Source: Pseudomonas sp. R84
GTDB lineage: Bacteria; Pseudomonadota; Gammaproteobacteria; Pseudomonadales; Pseudomonadaceae
Length of the DNA: 64,000 bases
Assembly (NCBI RefSeq): GCF_009834515.1
Contig: NZ_CP019426.1
Coordinates: forward strand, 2,531,501-2,595,500
Reading direction: 5' to 3'
Within the stretch, counting starts at the first letter, position 1, and each line of letters opens with the position of its first letter. Below are positions 50,673 through 60,350 of the stretch, piece by piece. Both the position numbers and the translations under genes were made by a program. The notes below the pieces were generated by a model, which made no database searches, was not told where the DNA came from, and was given only the letters and a program-made list of their open reading frames with translations.

Positions 50673-53590
50673 CAGACGGCTCCTTTGCTGGCGACGGACT
50701 TGGGCAGCGATGCGGTCTTGTGACCTCGCACCGATTGGTGGGCGAGGGCGGTGAGGATCAACAGCGTCGAGCCGACCACAACACCGTATACGCCAATGTC
50801 GAAGAACAACGCGCTGGCGATATGGATGTCACCCAGCACCGGCAAGCTGAAATGCCAGGTGTGCGTGGTCAGGAACGGATAACCGACGACCATCGCCCCC
50901 AGGCCGGTGGCGGTGGCGAACAGTAACCCGGTGCCCATCCAGCGCAGCGGCCGCAGGCTCATTTGCGCCTCGACCCACTGTGTGCCAGCGACCATGTATT
51001 GCAGGATGAACGCCACCGACATCACCAGACCGGCGACGAAACCACCGCCCGGTTGGTTGTGTCCGCGCATAAACAGATAGAACGACACCACCAGCGCAAT
51101 TGGCAGCAACAGACGCACCAGCACTGCAGGCACCATCATGAAGCCGAGCGCGGTGTCGCTGGCTGAACGCGGGTTGACCAGATCGGTGACCACGTCCGGC
51201 GCCAGCAAGCGTTGCTGGGCTGGCAATTGCAGGCTTTCTTTCGGCGGGCGGAAACGCCGCAGCAGGGCGAACACGGTCAGCGCCACGGCGACCAGCACGG
51301 TGATTTCACCGAGGGTGTCGAAGCCACGGAAATCCACCAGCATTACGTTGACCACGTTGCTGCCGCCGCCCTCGGGCATGGCGCGGCTGAGGTAGAACGA
51401 GGAGATGTCGTTCGGCGTCTGCCGCGTCAGCATCGCGTAGGACAGCAGCGCCATGCCACCGCCGACGGCAATCGACAGCAGCAAGTCGCGCAGACGACGA
51501 ATCCGCGCCTTGCGCAGGCTGCTTGGCAGTGGCGAGACTTCTTCGATACGGCGTGGCAACCAGCGCAGGCCGAGCAGGATCAGCACGGTGGTGACCACTT
51601 CGACCGCCAGTTGTGTCAGGGCCAGGTCGGGCGCGGAGAACCAGACGAAGGTCACGCAGGTCATCAAGCCGCAGACGCTGACCATGGTCAGGGCCGCGAG
51701 ACGGTGATACTTGGCCTGCCACGCGGCGCCGAGGGCACAGGCAATTGCCAGCAGCCAAAGAGTCACGAAAACGATCGAACCAGGAATCTTCGGCCGGTCG
51801 CCCCAGCTAAGACTGCTGTGCAGCATCGGGATCAGGCCGGCGAGCACTGCCGCCAGTACCATCAGGAACAATTGCATCTGCAGACGCTTGGTGCCGAGTC
51901 GCCGCTCGACGCGCCGGGCCATGCGCATCATCACTACCAGACTGCGCTCGAACAGGCGCTTGCCGTTGAAGCGGCCTACCAGTGGCGGGTACTTGAAGCG
52001 ACCGCGCTTGAGCTGATTGCGCAGCAACAGGTAGACGATGATGCCGCCGGACATGGCGATCAGGCTCATGATCATTGGCGCGTTGAGGCCATGCCAGATC
52101 GCCAGGCTGTATTCCGGCAGTTCGCCGCCGACGACAGGCAAGGCGGCTGCCGCGAGCAGTGGGCCGACGATCTGCGCGGGGAAAATCCCCACCAGCAAGC
52201 AAGTGAACACCAGCAGTTCTACCGGCGCACGCATCCAGCGCGGCGGCTCATGCGGGGTGTGCGGCAGTTCAGTGGCCGGTGGACCGAAGAACACATCGAC
52301 GGTGAAACGCAGCGAGTAGGCAACGCTGAATGTACCGGCGATGGTCGCGACAATCGGCAGCGCCGCTTCAACCCACGCCGTGGCGTTGATGAACACGGTT
52401 TCGGCGAAGAACATCTCTTTCGACAGGAAACCGTTAAGCAATGGCACACCCGCCATCGAGGCGCTGGCAACCATGGCCAGCGTCGCGGTGAACGGAATCA
52501 GTTTGATCAGGCCGCTAAGTTTGCGGATATCGCGGGTACCGCTTTCATGGTCGATGATGCCTGCGGCCATGAACAGCGAAGCCTTGAACGTAGCGTGGTT
52601 GAGGATGTGGAACACCGCCGCCACGGCAGCCAGCGGACTGTTCAGGCCCAGTAACAGGGTGATCAAGCCGAGATGGCTGATGGTCGAGTAAGCGAGCAGA
52701 CCTTTGAGATCGTTCTGAAACATCGCGCAATACGCGCCGAGCAACAGCGTACACGCGCCGGCCCCGCTGACGATGTAGAACCATTCTTCACTGCCAGACA
52801 GCGATGGCCACAGACGCGCGAGCAGGAACACCCCGGCCTTGACCATGGTTGCCGAATGCAGATAGGCAGAAACCGGTGTCGGCGCCGCCATTGCGTGCGG
52901 CAACCAGAAATGGAAAGGGAACTGCGCACTTTTGCTGAGTGCGCCGATAAGAATCAGGGGTAAAAGAATAGGGTAGAGGGCGTGTGCACGAATCATGTCG
53001 CCGGCGGCCAGGACCTTGTCGAGGTCATAGCTGCCGACGACATGGCCGAGAATCATGACCCCCGCCAGCAGGCATAATCCGCCGGCACCGGTGACCATCA
53101 ACGCCATATAGGCACCGCGACGGGCGTCGGCGCGGTGGTGCCAGTAGCCAATCAACAGGAATGAAAAGAGGCTGGTCAGTTCCCAGAAAAACACCATCTG
53201 GATGAGGTTGCCGGAGATCACCAGACCGAGCATGGCACCCATGAACGCCAGGAAAAACGCAAAGAAGCGCGGCACCGGATCGTCCGGCGACATGTAATAA
53301 CGCGCATAGAGAGAAACGAGCGTGCCGATGCCGAGCACCAGCATCGAGAACAGCCAGGCGAAACCGTCCATGCGCAGAACGAAGTTCAGCCCGAGGCTGG
53401 GCAGCCACATGAATTCTTCGCGGATCACGCCGCCGTGGGCAATTTGCGGGTACAACAGCGCGACCTGGACGGTGCCGATCAGAGCGACCAGACCTGCCAG
53501 CAGGGATTCGGTATTACGCGCGTTGTGTGGCAGCACCGCTGCCAGACAGCTGCCAATGAATGGCAGAAGCAGTAGAACTATCAGGGACAT
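50672..53590 (-). CDS. mnhA: Mrp-type cation/H+ antiporter fused subunit A/B
   Basis: The first and largest gene of the operon, 972 residues. The N-terminal ~500 residues are NuoL-like, with the proton-path Glu in MVFFWELTSLFSFLLIGYWHH (about 128-148) and the Lys/His region HSATMVKAGVFLLARL (about 223-238). After the MrpA C-terminal extension, residues about 815-950 are an MnhB domain (FYLFMRGHNQPGGGFVAGLV), which in Bacillus is a separate protein. This A/B fusion is typical of Pseudomonas and Rhizobium Pha systems. With C, D, E, F and G the complex is complete, consistent with Na+/K+/pH homeostasis. The ribosome site is weak. Confidence 0.95.
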   Translation of the reverse strand: MSLIVLLLLPFIGSCLAAVLPHNARNTESLLAGLVALIGTVQVALLYPQIAHGGVIREEFMWLPSLGLNFVLRMDGFAWLFSMLVLGIGTLVSLYARYYMSPDDPVPRFFAFFLAFMGAMLGLVISGNLIQMVFFWELTSLFSFLLIGYWHHRADARRGAYMALMVTGAGGLCLLAGVMILGHVVGSYDLDKVLAAGDMIRAHALYPILLPLILIGALSKSAQFPFHFWLPHAMAAPTPVSAYLHSATMVKAGVFLLARLWPSLSGSEEWFYIVSGAGACTLLLGAYCAMFQNDLKGLLAYSTISHLGLITLLLGLNSPLAAVAAVFHILNHATFKASLFMAAGIIDHESGTRDIRKLSGLIKLIPFTATLAMVASASMAGVPLLNGFLSKEMFFAETVFINATAWVEAALPIVATIAGTFSVAYSLRFTVDVFFGPPATELPHTPHEPPRWMRAPVELLVFTCLLVGIFPAQIVGPLLAAAALPVVGGELPEYSLAIWHGLNAPMIMSLIAMSGGIIVYLLLRNQLKRGRFKYPPLVGRFNGKRLFERSLVVMMRMARRVERRLGTKRLQMQLFLMVLAAVLAGLIPMLHSSLSWGDRPKIPGSIVFVTLWLLAIACALGAAWQAKYHRLAALTMVSVCGLMTCVTFVWFSAPDLALTQLAVEVVTTVLILLGLRWLPRRIEEVSPLPSSLRKARIRRLRDLLLSIAVGGGMALLSYAMLTRQTPNDISSFYLSRAMPEGGGSNVVNVMLVDFRGFDTLGEITVLVAVALTVFALLRRFRPPKESLQLPAQQRLLAPDVVTDLVNPRSASDTALGFMMVPAVLVRLLLPIALVVSFYLFMRGHNQPGGGFVAGLVMSVAFILQYMVAGTQWVEAQMSLRPLRWMGTGLLFATATGLGAMVVGYPFLTTHTWHFSLPVLGDIHIASALFFDIGVYGVVVGSTLLILTALAHQSVRGHKTASLPKSVASKGAV

Positions 53591-53738
53591 AGGCTTCTAA
53601 TCTGCGGAAGTTTGTGAAGCATCATACGTGCCAGCTCCCCGATCACCAAACGCCAGGATGTCTCAGAATCCTACAAAGTAGTCTGGAATTTTCTGTTTGG
53701 CATTGTTTCAGGGGCAGCGATGTTGTGGCAGATGGCCC

Positions 53739-53807
53739 TTTCGCGAGCAGGCTCGCTCCCACATTGGAATGTATTTCAAAATGTGGGAGCGAGCCTGCTC
53801 GCGAAAG
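53739..53807. repeat. REPIN (inverted REP pair)
   Basis: REP cores at 53739-53764 and 53781-53807 in opposite orientation, between the antiporter promoter and the EamA gene end. The rest of 53591-53837 has no gene. Confidence 0.9.
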
Positions 53808-53837
53808 CGTTGGGCCAGACGCTGAAGGTGATGCGGG

Positions 53838-54773
53838 TTAACCTTGGGTTTCCTGCTCCAACCCAGCTTCGGCTTCAGCAACCTTACCCTTGGTCTTCAA
53901 CTCACTGACAATCACCGCCGCCACAATCAACCCCGCGCCCACCAGCGCAATCGCCGGCAAGCGCTCCCCGGCAATCCGTCCGACAATCCCGGCCCATACC
54001 GGCTCACCGGCATAGATCAACGTCGCCCGGGTTGGCGAAACACTCTTCTGCGCCCAGTTCATCGCCACCTGAATCGCCGCACTTGCTGCGCCCAGCCCCA
54101 GCGCGGTCACCAGCAGAGTCCAGGAAAAGTCCGGAAGCATTTCCCCGGTCGGCACCACCAGCAGGAACGACAGCACGGAGGTCGTTGCCAGTTGCACGAC
54201 GGTCACTCGGCGCACATCAACTTGACCGGCGTAGGTGCTGATCAGAATGATTTCGGCGGCAATGGCGATGGCGCTGATCAGCGTGGCGATTTCGCCGGGA
54301 CTGAAATTCAGCGCTGCGCCGGACGGCCCGGACAGCAGCATCAAACCGGTGAACGCCAACATGATGCCGATGCTTGGCATCAACCCCGGACGGCGTCCAA
54401 GCACCAGCCATTGCAGCAACGGCACGAACGGGACGTATAGCGCGGTGATGAACGCCGACTGACTGCTCGGAATGGTTTGCAAGCCAACCGTCTGCAAGCC
54501 GTAACCGAGCATGATCGCCACGCCAATAAACGCGCCGGCCTTGAGTTCGAATAGGGTTAGTGCGCGCAGATGCCGCCACGAGAACAGCGCCACGATACAA
54601 GCCGCCGCCGCAAAACGCAGACCGACAAAAAACATCGGCCCGCTGACCGTCATCGCATGCTGAACCAGCAGAAAGGTGCCGCCCCAGATCATGGTGATCA
54701 GCACCAGCACGCACTCGGCTTTGCTGAAACGAGAGAAACGAAGGGGAGTGGGAGAGCTGTTCTGCGACGTCAT
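53838..54773 (-). CDS. EamA/DMT-family exporter
   Basis: A 311-residue membrane protein with ten helices formed by two EamA repeats. Motifs are MIWGGTFLLVQHAM (about 28-41) in the first and AIQVAMNWAQKSVSPTRATLIYAGEPVWAGIVG (about 225-257) in the second. Such exporters move amino acids or metabolites out of the cell; the substrate is unknown. The start ATG at 54773 is preceded by CAAGG. It shares an 85-nt control region with a divergent XRE-cupin regulator that probably represses it. Confidence 0.88.
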   Translation of the reverse strand: MTSQNSSPTPLRFSRFSKAECVLVLITMIWGGTFLLVQHAMTVSGPMFFVGLRFAAAACIVALFSWRHLRALTLFELKAGAFIGVAIMLGYGLQTVGLQTIPSSQSAFITALYVPFVPLLQWLVLGRRPGLMPSIGIMLAFTGLMLLSGPSGAALNFSPGEIATLISAIAIAAEIILISTYAGQVDVRRVTVVQLATTSVLSFLLVVPTGEMLPDFSWTLLVTALGLGAASAAIQVAMNWAQKSVSPTRATLIYAGEPVWAGIVGRIAGERLPAIALVGAGLIVAAVIVSELKTKGKVAEAEAGLEQETQG

Positions 54774-54778
54774 GACCT

Positions 54779-54864
54779 TGCGCACTATAAAAAGGAGGCC
54801 GCACAATGCGCCCAACGTTGCGCAGTATACTGCCCAACCTCACCGAGTGAGCAATATAGTGCAC
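54779..54864. promoter_or_regulatory. Shared operator region of EamA and XRE-cupin genes
   Basis: Contains a perfect 12-bp palindrome GCAGTATACTGC (54822-54833) and a matching inverted pair of half-sites, CGCACTATA (54781-54789) and TATAGTGC (54855-54862), one beside each start. This symmetry suggests binding of the XRE protein between the two genes. Confidence 0.6.
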
Positions 54865-55422
54865 AAAGATTCAACGCAACGGGCGTCCGTCCTGCAACAC
54901 GTCAGCCTGAATGTGCGACGTCTACGCCATGCCGCTGACATGAGCCAGACCGCGCTGGCGGAAAAATCTGGCGTCAGCCGGCGCATGCTGGTGGCGATTG
55001 AGGCGGGCGAAAAGAACGTCAGTCTGACCACGCTTGATCGCGTTGCCGAGGCGCTTGATGTGGCGTTCAGCGATCTGATCCAGGCACCGGATGCGCGTGA
55101 TCCAAGCCGCATCAACGAGGTGGCCTGGGCGGGCACGATCCCGGGCAGTAAAGCGGTGCTGCTCTCCAAAGCGACGGCGACTCGCGAAGTCGAGCAATGG
55201 GAATGGTGTCTGCAACCGGGCGAGGTCTACCCGTCGCAAGCGGATGCCGAGGGCTGGAGCGAGCAGATTTTCGTCTTTGAAGGTTGCCTGACGCTGATGC
55301 TCGGCGATCAGCCGCAGCACATCGGCACTGGGGAGTTTTTCATGTTTGCCAGCAACCAGCCGCATTCCTATCGCAATGATGGCGATGTTGCGGCGCGGTT
55401 TGTGCGCAATGTGGTCATATGA
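54859..55422 (+). CDS. XRE-family regulator with C-terminal cupin domain
   Basis: A 187-residue regulator. The N-terminal HTH (about 12-68) shows NVRRLRHAADMSQTALAEKSG and SRRMLVAIEAGEKNVSLTTLDRVAEAL. The C-terminal cupin barrel (about 100-185) has EWCLQPGEVYPSQ and FFMFASNQPHSYRND, possibly binding a small ligand. A GTG start at 54859 keeps the full helix-turn-helix and has GAG upstream; the longer open frame is not used. It probably regulates itself and the divergent exporter. Confidence 0.85.
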   Translation: MHKDSTQRASVLQHVSLNVRRLRHAADMSQTALAEKSGVSRRMLVAIEAGEKNVSLTTLDRVAEALDVAFSDLIQAPDARDPSRINEVAWAGTIPGSKAVLLSKATATREVEQWEWCLQPGEVYPSQADAEGWSEQIFVFEGCLTLMLGDQPQHIGTGEFFMFASNQPHSYRNDGDVAARFVRNVVI

Positions 55423-55539
55423 CCGTTTGTCGGTAAAACGTGTCTACCTGTAATTTCTGACAGTAGACCTTAATCTTGGATACGGGCCATATTCTCTTCG
55501 CGGTATTCAAACCAAACTGCAATGGAAAGGAGTTGGAAA

Positions 55540-55836
55540 ATGGCCTACGCACTCACTATCAAAGAAGCAAAAGAGGGGGCGATCAGCATGGGGGACGTAC
55601 CCGCTCAGGGCGCGACAGCGGAAATTACTGTACATGGTGATGTTCGTGAAATTGAAATCCTGATCTCCGATAAAATTGTTGTGGAAATTCAACCTGTAAG
55701 TGCAGAGGTTTTCATTCCAAGAGCCCACCTGCATGATCACACCGGCCCACAGAAGTCATTTTCGTATGTCGGTTATGACCAACTCGGCAATTCGTATTAT
55801 TCGGATGTTGTTTTTTACGACATTCTACCTTCTTGA
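55540..55836 (+). CDS. Hypothetical protein, 98 aa
   Basis: Family not recognised. A beta-rich, acidic small protein (EGAISMGDVPAQGATAEITV; VEIQPVSAEVFIPRAHLHDH). AAGGAG lies 8-9 nt before the ATG at 55540. Base use is more AT-rich than its neighbours. A 12-bp hairpin follows its stop codon. It may be a recent acquisition. Confidence 0.65.
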   Translation: MAYALTIKEAKEGAISMGDVPAQGATAEITVHGDVREIEILISDKIVVEIQPVSAEVFIPRAHLHDHTGPQKSFSYVGYDQLGNSYYSDVVFYDILPS

Positions 55837-55852
55837 AAGAGAGAAGGTCACG

Positions 55853-55885
55853 GTCTTCGACGTCTCGAATGTTGACGTCGAAGAC
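55853..55885. other. Perfect 12-bp hairpin after a hypothetical gene
   Basis: Arms 55853-55864 and 55874-55885 (GTCTTCGACGTC and complement) with a 9-nt loop. No T-run follows, so this could be a transcript-end structure or a protein site. Confidence 0.55.
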
Positions 55886-56035
55886 ACAACCGATCCGACA
55901 ATAGGGGGACTGCATAAACGCTTCGTGAGATGGTCATCACTTGCGTTTCAATATTAGATCTCATCATTGTCTCTTCCTCAGCCAAACCTCTAAAGTGTTG
56001 GAACTATCAGGTTGACTCAGGCTGGCGAAATCAGC

Positions 56036-57463
56036 ATGGACGAAGCGCAGCACAGGCAATTTTCCCCCTTAAACAAACAGGAAACTATCCTGATCATCGG
56101 CGGCGGCCTCAGCGGCACGATGCTGGCGGTGCAATTGTTGCGTCTGCCCGGCCAGCGCAAGGTCCTGATCATTGAGCCGCGTGCTGAATTGGGACGCGGC
56201 GAGGCCTACAGTGCAGTCGAGTTGGGCCACACACTCAACGGCAATGCGGCGCGCATGAGCGTCGATCCGGATAATCCTGATGATCTGACGCAATGGCTGA
56301 CTGAACACATTGCCGGCGGAGGCTGGCCGGAGTCTGCAGAGCAGAACGTACCGGTCAGCGAACTGTTCCCGCCGCGTGGATTGTTCGGGGTCTATGTGCA
56401 GCAGCGTCTGGCTGAAGCCTGCACTGTCGGGGCGCGTTATGGTTCGAGCGTTGAACACATTCGTGCAGAGGTCGTCGATCTGCAGGTCGATGCCGATTCG
56501 GTGCAGCTCACGCTGAGCAATGGTCAGTCATTGTCTGGAGTCTGCGCAGTGCTGGCGACTGGAATGTTCCCTGCCGCACGAACTCCGCAGAAAGCCTCCA
56601 GCGGCCTCAACGCCGCCGCGCTTGATCCGTGGGATGTCGCGGCGATGCGTCAACTCGACCCGCAATCGACCGTGTTGATCATCGGCTCTGGCCTGACCAT
56701 GGTCGATGCCGTGGTGTCGTTGGAGCAGGCGGGGCATCGCGGGCCGATCGAAGTGTTTTCGCGGCATGGCTTGTTACCCCATGTGCGCCGACAACCGCCG
56801 GCCTGGGTGGATTTTCTTGGCGACGATCACAGTACTCGCACGCCCCGACAGTTATTGCGCGAGTTGCGTCGGCAATGCCGGGCAGCCATCGCCCAAGGTA
56901 TCGATTGGCAAGCGCCGCTGGACACGGTGCGGGTGCACATCGCCCGGTTGTGGAGTCAGGCGACTGACGTGCAGCGTCGACAATTCGTACGGCATGTGCG
57001 GCCGTGGTGGGAAAGCCATCATCACCGTTCGCCGCCGCTGAGTGCGGCGCTGGTTGAGCATCTTTATAAAGAAGGGCGATTGCGTATTCAGGCAGCGTCG
57101 TTCAAGGGGCTTGAGTCGAGCCCTGAAGATGGCGTCAGCATTCGTATTCGACGGCGCGGTGAGTCGGAAATCTGCGTGGTGCAGGGCGCCGCGCTGATCA
57201 ATTCCAGTGGCATCGAATACGACTGGCGTCGGGTGGCGCGACCGTTGCCGCAGCAGGTGCTGGCGCGTGGTCTGGTGCAGCCGGGACCGTTGGCGTTGGG
57301 GATTGCGGCGGCAGGGGATGGCGCGGTGCTGGATGCCGAGGGGCTTGCGGCTAGCCGGTTGTTTGCAATGGGACCGCCATTGCGCGGGATGTGGTGGGAG
57401 AGTACGGCGGTGACGGATGTGGCGTTGCAGGCCAAGGCGTTGGCGGCGCGGTTGGTGGGTTGA
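56036..57463 (+). CDS. FAD/NAD(P)-binding oxidoreductase (YdhS/HpyO-like)
   Basis: A 475-residue flavoprotein. The N-terminal dinucleotide fold is ILIIGGGLSGTMLAVQLL (about 18-35), followed by the RGEAYSAVELGHTLNGNAARMSVDP stretch typical of FAD-NAD(P)-binding proteins of this family. A second nucleotide fold is VLIIGSGLTMVDAVVSL (about 214-230). The substrate is unknown. The ATG at 56036 was chosen; a TTG at 56012 is possible, and neither has a strong ribosome site. The 5' gap is AT-rich. Confidence 0.8.
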   Translation: MDEAQHRQFSPLNKQETILIIGGGLSGTMLAVQLLRLPGQRKVLIIEPRAELGRGEAYSAVELGHTLNGNAARMSVDPDNPDDLTQWLTEHIAGGGWPESAEQNVPVSELFPPRGLFGVYVQQRLAEACTVGARYGSSVEHIRAEVVDLQVDADSVQLTLSNGQSLSGVCAVLATGMFPAARTPQKASSGLNAAALDPWDVAAMRQLDPQSTVLIIGSGLTMVDAVVSLEQAGHRGPIEVFSRHGLLPHVRRQPPAWVDFLGDDHSTRTPRQLLRELRRQCRAAIAQGIDWQAPLDTVRVHIARLWSQATDVQRRQFVRHVRPWWESHHHRSPPLSAALVEHLYKEGRLRIQAASFKGLESSPEDGVSIRIRRRGESEICVVQGAALINSSGIEYDWRRVARPLPQQVLARGLVQPGPLALGIAAAGDGAVLDAEGLAASRLFAMGPPLRGMWWESTAVTDVALQAKALAARLVG

Positions 57464-57481
57464 GGTTGTTCTTTCGGGCCT

Positions 57482-57642
57482 CTTCGCGAGCAGGCTCGCT
57501 CCCACAGGGGGATTCAGGTTGCAAATACCATTTGCGCCACATAACAGAACCTGTGGGAGCGAGCCTGCTCGCGAAAGCGGTGGTTCAGTCAATATAAAAG
57601 GTGACTGATATACCGCTATCGCGAGCAGGCTCACTCCTACAA
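57482..57642. repeat. REP cluster (three units)
   Basis: REP cores at 57482-57510, 57550-57578 and 57617-57642; the first two are inverted. It lies between the convergent FAD oxidoreductase and ppnN genes. Confidence 0.9.
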
Positions 57643-57664
57643 GGTCAGGTGGTAGCTGAAAGTA

Positions 57665-59038
57665 TTACGCCACCACTCGATAACACGGCACATACGCCGC
57701 GCCACCCGGCAGTTTCATCCGGTGCTGGGCGACGAAGGCTTTGAGCAGGGCATCGAGCGGTTGCATGATCGCCGCATCCCCACGGATCTGGTACGGCCCG
57801 TGCTCTTCGATCAGGCGAATGCCCTTGTCCTTGACGTTGCCGGCGACGATTCCGGAAAACGCCCGACGCAGGTTCGCCGCCAGTTCGTGCGGTGGCTGGT
57901 CGCGGTGCAGTTTCAGGTTGGCCATGTTTTCGTGGGTCGGATCGAACGGACGCTGGAAGCCTTCGTCGATTTTCAGCAGCCAGTTGAAGTGGAACGCGTC
58001 GTTGCGCTCGCGACGGAACTGCTTCACCGCTTTCAGCCCCTGAGTCATCTGCCGTGCCACTTCGGCCGGGTCGTCAATGATGATTTCGTAGTGCTGCTTG
58101 GCCGCTTCACCGAGGGTCGCGGTGACGAAAGCATCGAGTTGTTCCAGATACGGCGCGGCGTGTTTCGGCCCGGTGAGGATTACCGGGAACGGCAGCCCTT
58201 TATTGTCCGGGTGCATCAGGATGCCCAGCAGGTAGAGGAATTCTTCCGCGGTACCGGCACCGCCCGGGAAGATGATGATGCCGTGGCCAACACGGACGAA
58301 GGCTTCCAGACGTTTTTCGATGTCCGGCAGAATCACCAGCTCATTGACGATCGGGTTCGGCGCTTCGGCGGCAATGATGCCCGGCTCGGTGAGGCCGAGA
58401 TAACGACCGCCGTGAATACGCTGTTTGGCGTGGGCGATGGTCGCGCCTTTCATCGGGCCTTTCATCACGCCGGGGCCGCAGCCGGTGCAGATGTCGAGGC
58501 TGCGCAGGCCGAGTTCGTGGCCGACTTTCTTGGTGTATTTGTATTCTTCGGTGTTGATCGAGTGACCGCCCCAGCACACGACGATTTTCGGCTCGACGCC
58601 CGGACGCAAAGTGCGCGCATTGCGCAGCAGGTGGAAAACGTAGTCGCTGATGCCTTGCGAGGTGGTCAGGTCGATGCGTTGGCTGTCGAGTTCGTTTTCG
58701 GTGTAGACGATGTCGCGCAGGGCGCTGAAGAGCATTTCGCGGGTGCTGGCGATCATTTCGCCGTCGACGAAGGCGTCGGCCGGAGCGTTCAGCAGCTCCA
58801 GGCGTACGCCGCGGTCCTGTTGGTGAATGCGGATTTCGAAGTCCTTGTAGGCTTCGAGGATTGTTTTGGCATTGTCGACATGGGCGCCGGTATTGAGGAT
58901 GGCCAGGGCGCACTGGCGGAAGAGGGTATAGGTGCTGCCGGATCCGGCTTCGCTCAGTTGTTGAACTTCACGTTGAGAAAGGGTTTCCAGGCTGCCTTTC
59001 GGGCTGACCGAGGCATTGATTACGTGTCGTTGGGTCAT
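57665..59038 (-). CDS. ppnN: Pyrimidine/purine nucleotide 5'-monophosphate nucleosidase
   Basis: Cleaves nucleoside monophosphates to base and ribose 5-phosphate; E. coli PpnN (YgdH) is bound and stimulated by (p)ppGpp. The 457-residue protein has the central LOG-like Rossmann domain with CWGGHSIN, GCGPGVMKGPMKGA and PGGAGTAEEFLYL (about 263-275), flanked by family-specific N- and C-terminal domains. AAGGA precedes the ATG at 59038. Confidence 0.94.
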   Translation of the reverse strand: MTQRHVINASVSPKGSLETLSQREVQQLSEAGSGSTYTLFRQCALAILNTGAHVDNAKTILEAYKDFEIRIHQQDRGVRLELLNAPADAFVDGEMIASTREMLFSALRDIVYTENELDSQRIDLTTSQGISDYVFHLLRNARTLRPGVEPKIVVCWGGHSINTEEYKYTKKVGHELGLRSLDICTGCGPGVMKGPMKGATIAHAKQRIHGGRYLGLTEPGIIAAEAPNPIVNELVILPDIEKRLEAFVRVGHGIIIFPGGAGTAEEFLYLLGILMHPDNKGLPFPVILTGPKHAAPYLEQLDAFVTATLGEAAKQHYEIIIDDPAEVARQMTQGLKAVKQFRRERNDAFHFNWLLKIDEGFQRPFDPTHENMANLKLHRDQPPHELAANLRRAFSGIVAGNVKDKGIRLIEEHGPYQIRGDAAIMQPLDALLKAFVAQHRMKLPGGAAYVPCYRVVA

Positions 59039-59261
59039 GCAATGATCCTTAAAACGATGTCATCCCAAAACCGGCGAATGGCATCCGAATAGTGTGTATC
59101 CATGAATGAAGATGGCACGATCTGCGCTGTACCGCCATGTCCCCGTTGGACGCTGAAAAGATGAAAAGGAGCCCCAGCATAGCTAAATCCGCGGTAGAGG
59201 CGATAATGCGCCGGCCGGTTTTTTCTGTTAGCCCTTTTGTCGCTCAAGGAAGTCATTTGTG

Positions 59262-59789
59262 ATGTTCGAGATTCAGCCGATGGACGCCGCCACTTTTCGT
59301 CAGCAGACACGCCGCAGCACGATCATCATCGCCGTGCTGTTCCTGGTGCTGGCGATGCTGTTTTCCAGCGTCGCGGTGGCGCTGTTCGGCGAGCCTGGCG
59401 GCGATAACCTGCGCTTCAATGTCGGCGGGGTTTTTCTGGCATTTCTGCTGACTGCGGCATTACTGCGCGGGCGCTTCTGGAATCAGAGCTGGATGGCGCC
59501 AGCGGTGTATAGCTGGCGACTCAAGCGCAACCTGATGAGCATCACCAATGTGATGCATCAGGTCAAGGCGGCGGTGGAGCAGAACGATGCGACGGCGATG
59601 AAGGTGCTGCGCTTCTACCATCTAGGGCTGACACAAATGCACGAACTGGATGGCAACTCCAGCGATCACGGGCAATTGTGGCGGGAAGCTGAAGCACACA
59701 AGGAGCGGATGCAGGCGCTGGGGCTCGATACCGCGCAGACGCGCCTGGATCCGGCCTGGCTTGAGGCCTTGAAGCAAACGGCGCGTTGA
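59262..59789 (+). CDS. DUF3087-family membrane protein
   Basis: A 175-residue protein with two N-terminal helices (about 22-43 and 52-68) and a helical cytoplasmic domain (MKVLRFYHLGLTQMHELDGN). It matches the DUF3087 type, of unknown function. AAGGA lies 11 nt before the ATG at 59262 and 8 nt before a GTG at 59259, so either start is possible. It ends directly against the convergent DUF2784 gene. Confidence 0.85.
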   Translation: MFEIQPMDAATFRQQTRRSTIIIAVLFLVLAMLFSSVAVALFGEPGGDNLRFNVGGVFLAFLLTAALLRGRFWNQSWMAPAVYSWRLKRNLMSITNVMHQVKAAVEQNDATAMKVLRFYHLGLTQMHELDGNSSDHGQLWREAEAHKERMQALGLDTAQTRLDPAWLEALKQTAR

Positions 59790-60164
59790 TTACAGTGCTC
59801 GGCGCAGTTTCCACGACCGGATTAAACGGCCGTAAACCAACAGGTTCACCGCCAGTACCACGCTGCCGAGCGCCAGTTGAATCTGCGGGGTGAGCCCGGC
59901 CGGGTAAATGATCGGCCAGATGTAATGCTCGATGAAGCCGCCGGCGTATTCAGTCTGCCCGGCCGCGTGGCGCATAAGGTTTTCCCAGTAGGTCAGCGGG
60001 CAGGTCAAGTGCAGTACTTCGACCGCCACGCCCCAGGCGGCTGCCGGCAGATGCAGCCACATCAAACGCGGCCATTTGAGTACCAGCAGCCCGCCAAACA
60101 GCACGAACAAAATGAAGCACAAATGGAACAGCACCAGCCCGTCGGCTGCGATTCGGTACAGCAT
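59790..60164 (-). CDS. DUF2784-family membrane protein
   Basis: A 124-residue protein with four helices and the DUF2784 pattern (VLFHLCFILFVLFGG, HLTCPLTYWEN, FIEHYIWPIIYP). Function is unknown. GGGAG precedes the ATG at 60164. Its stop codon is adjacent to that of the convergent DUF3087 gene, leaving no gap. Confidence 0.85.
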   Translation of the reverse strand: MLYRIAADGLVLFHLCFILFVLFGGLLVLKWPRLMWLHLPAAAWGVAVEVLHLTCPLTYWENLMRHAAGQTEYAGGFIEHYIWPIIYPAGLTPQIQLALGSVVLAVNLLVYGRLIRSWKLRRAL

Positions 60165-60350
60165 GTCGTCTCCCTGACGCGATTGTGAATAGCGCCATGT
60201 TACGCCGGTCAGGGGATCAAAGGTCAGTGCGAAAATCAGCGAATTGCGCGCGCATCCGGCCGATTTCCCACAAGTGCGCAAGATTGTTCAAGCCAGAAAG
60301 GCGAAATGGCTGGCACAGTCTTAGACCGTTTTCCTGGTTGAAGAACGTTT

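Noticed and set aside
50672..53590. Long antisense open frames across the antiporter genes (for example 51212-52654 plus)
   Set aside because: Repetitive Gln/His/Arg/Asp composition without domains; the opposite strand encodes a clear MrpA/B protein.
57722..59092. 456-codon frame antisense to ppnN
   Set aside because: PpnN has all family motifs on the other strand; this frame is Phe/Asp/Gly/Val-rich with no domain.
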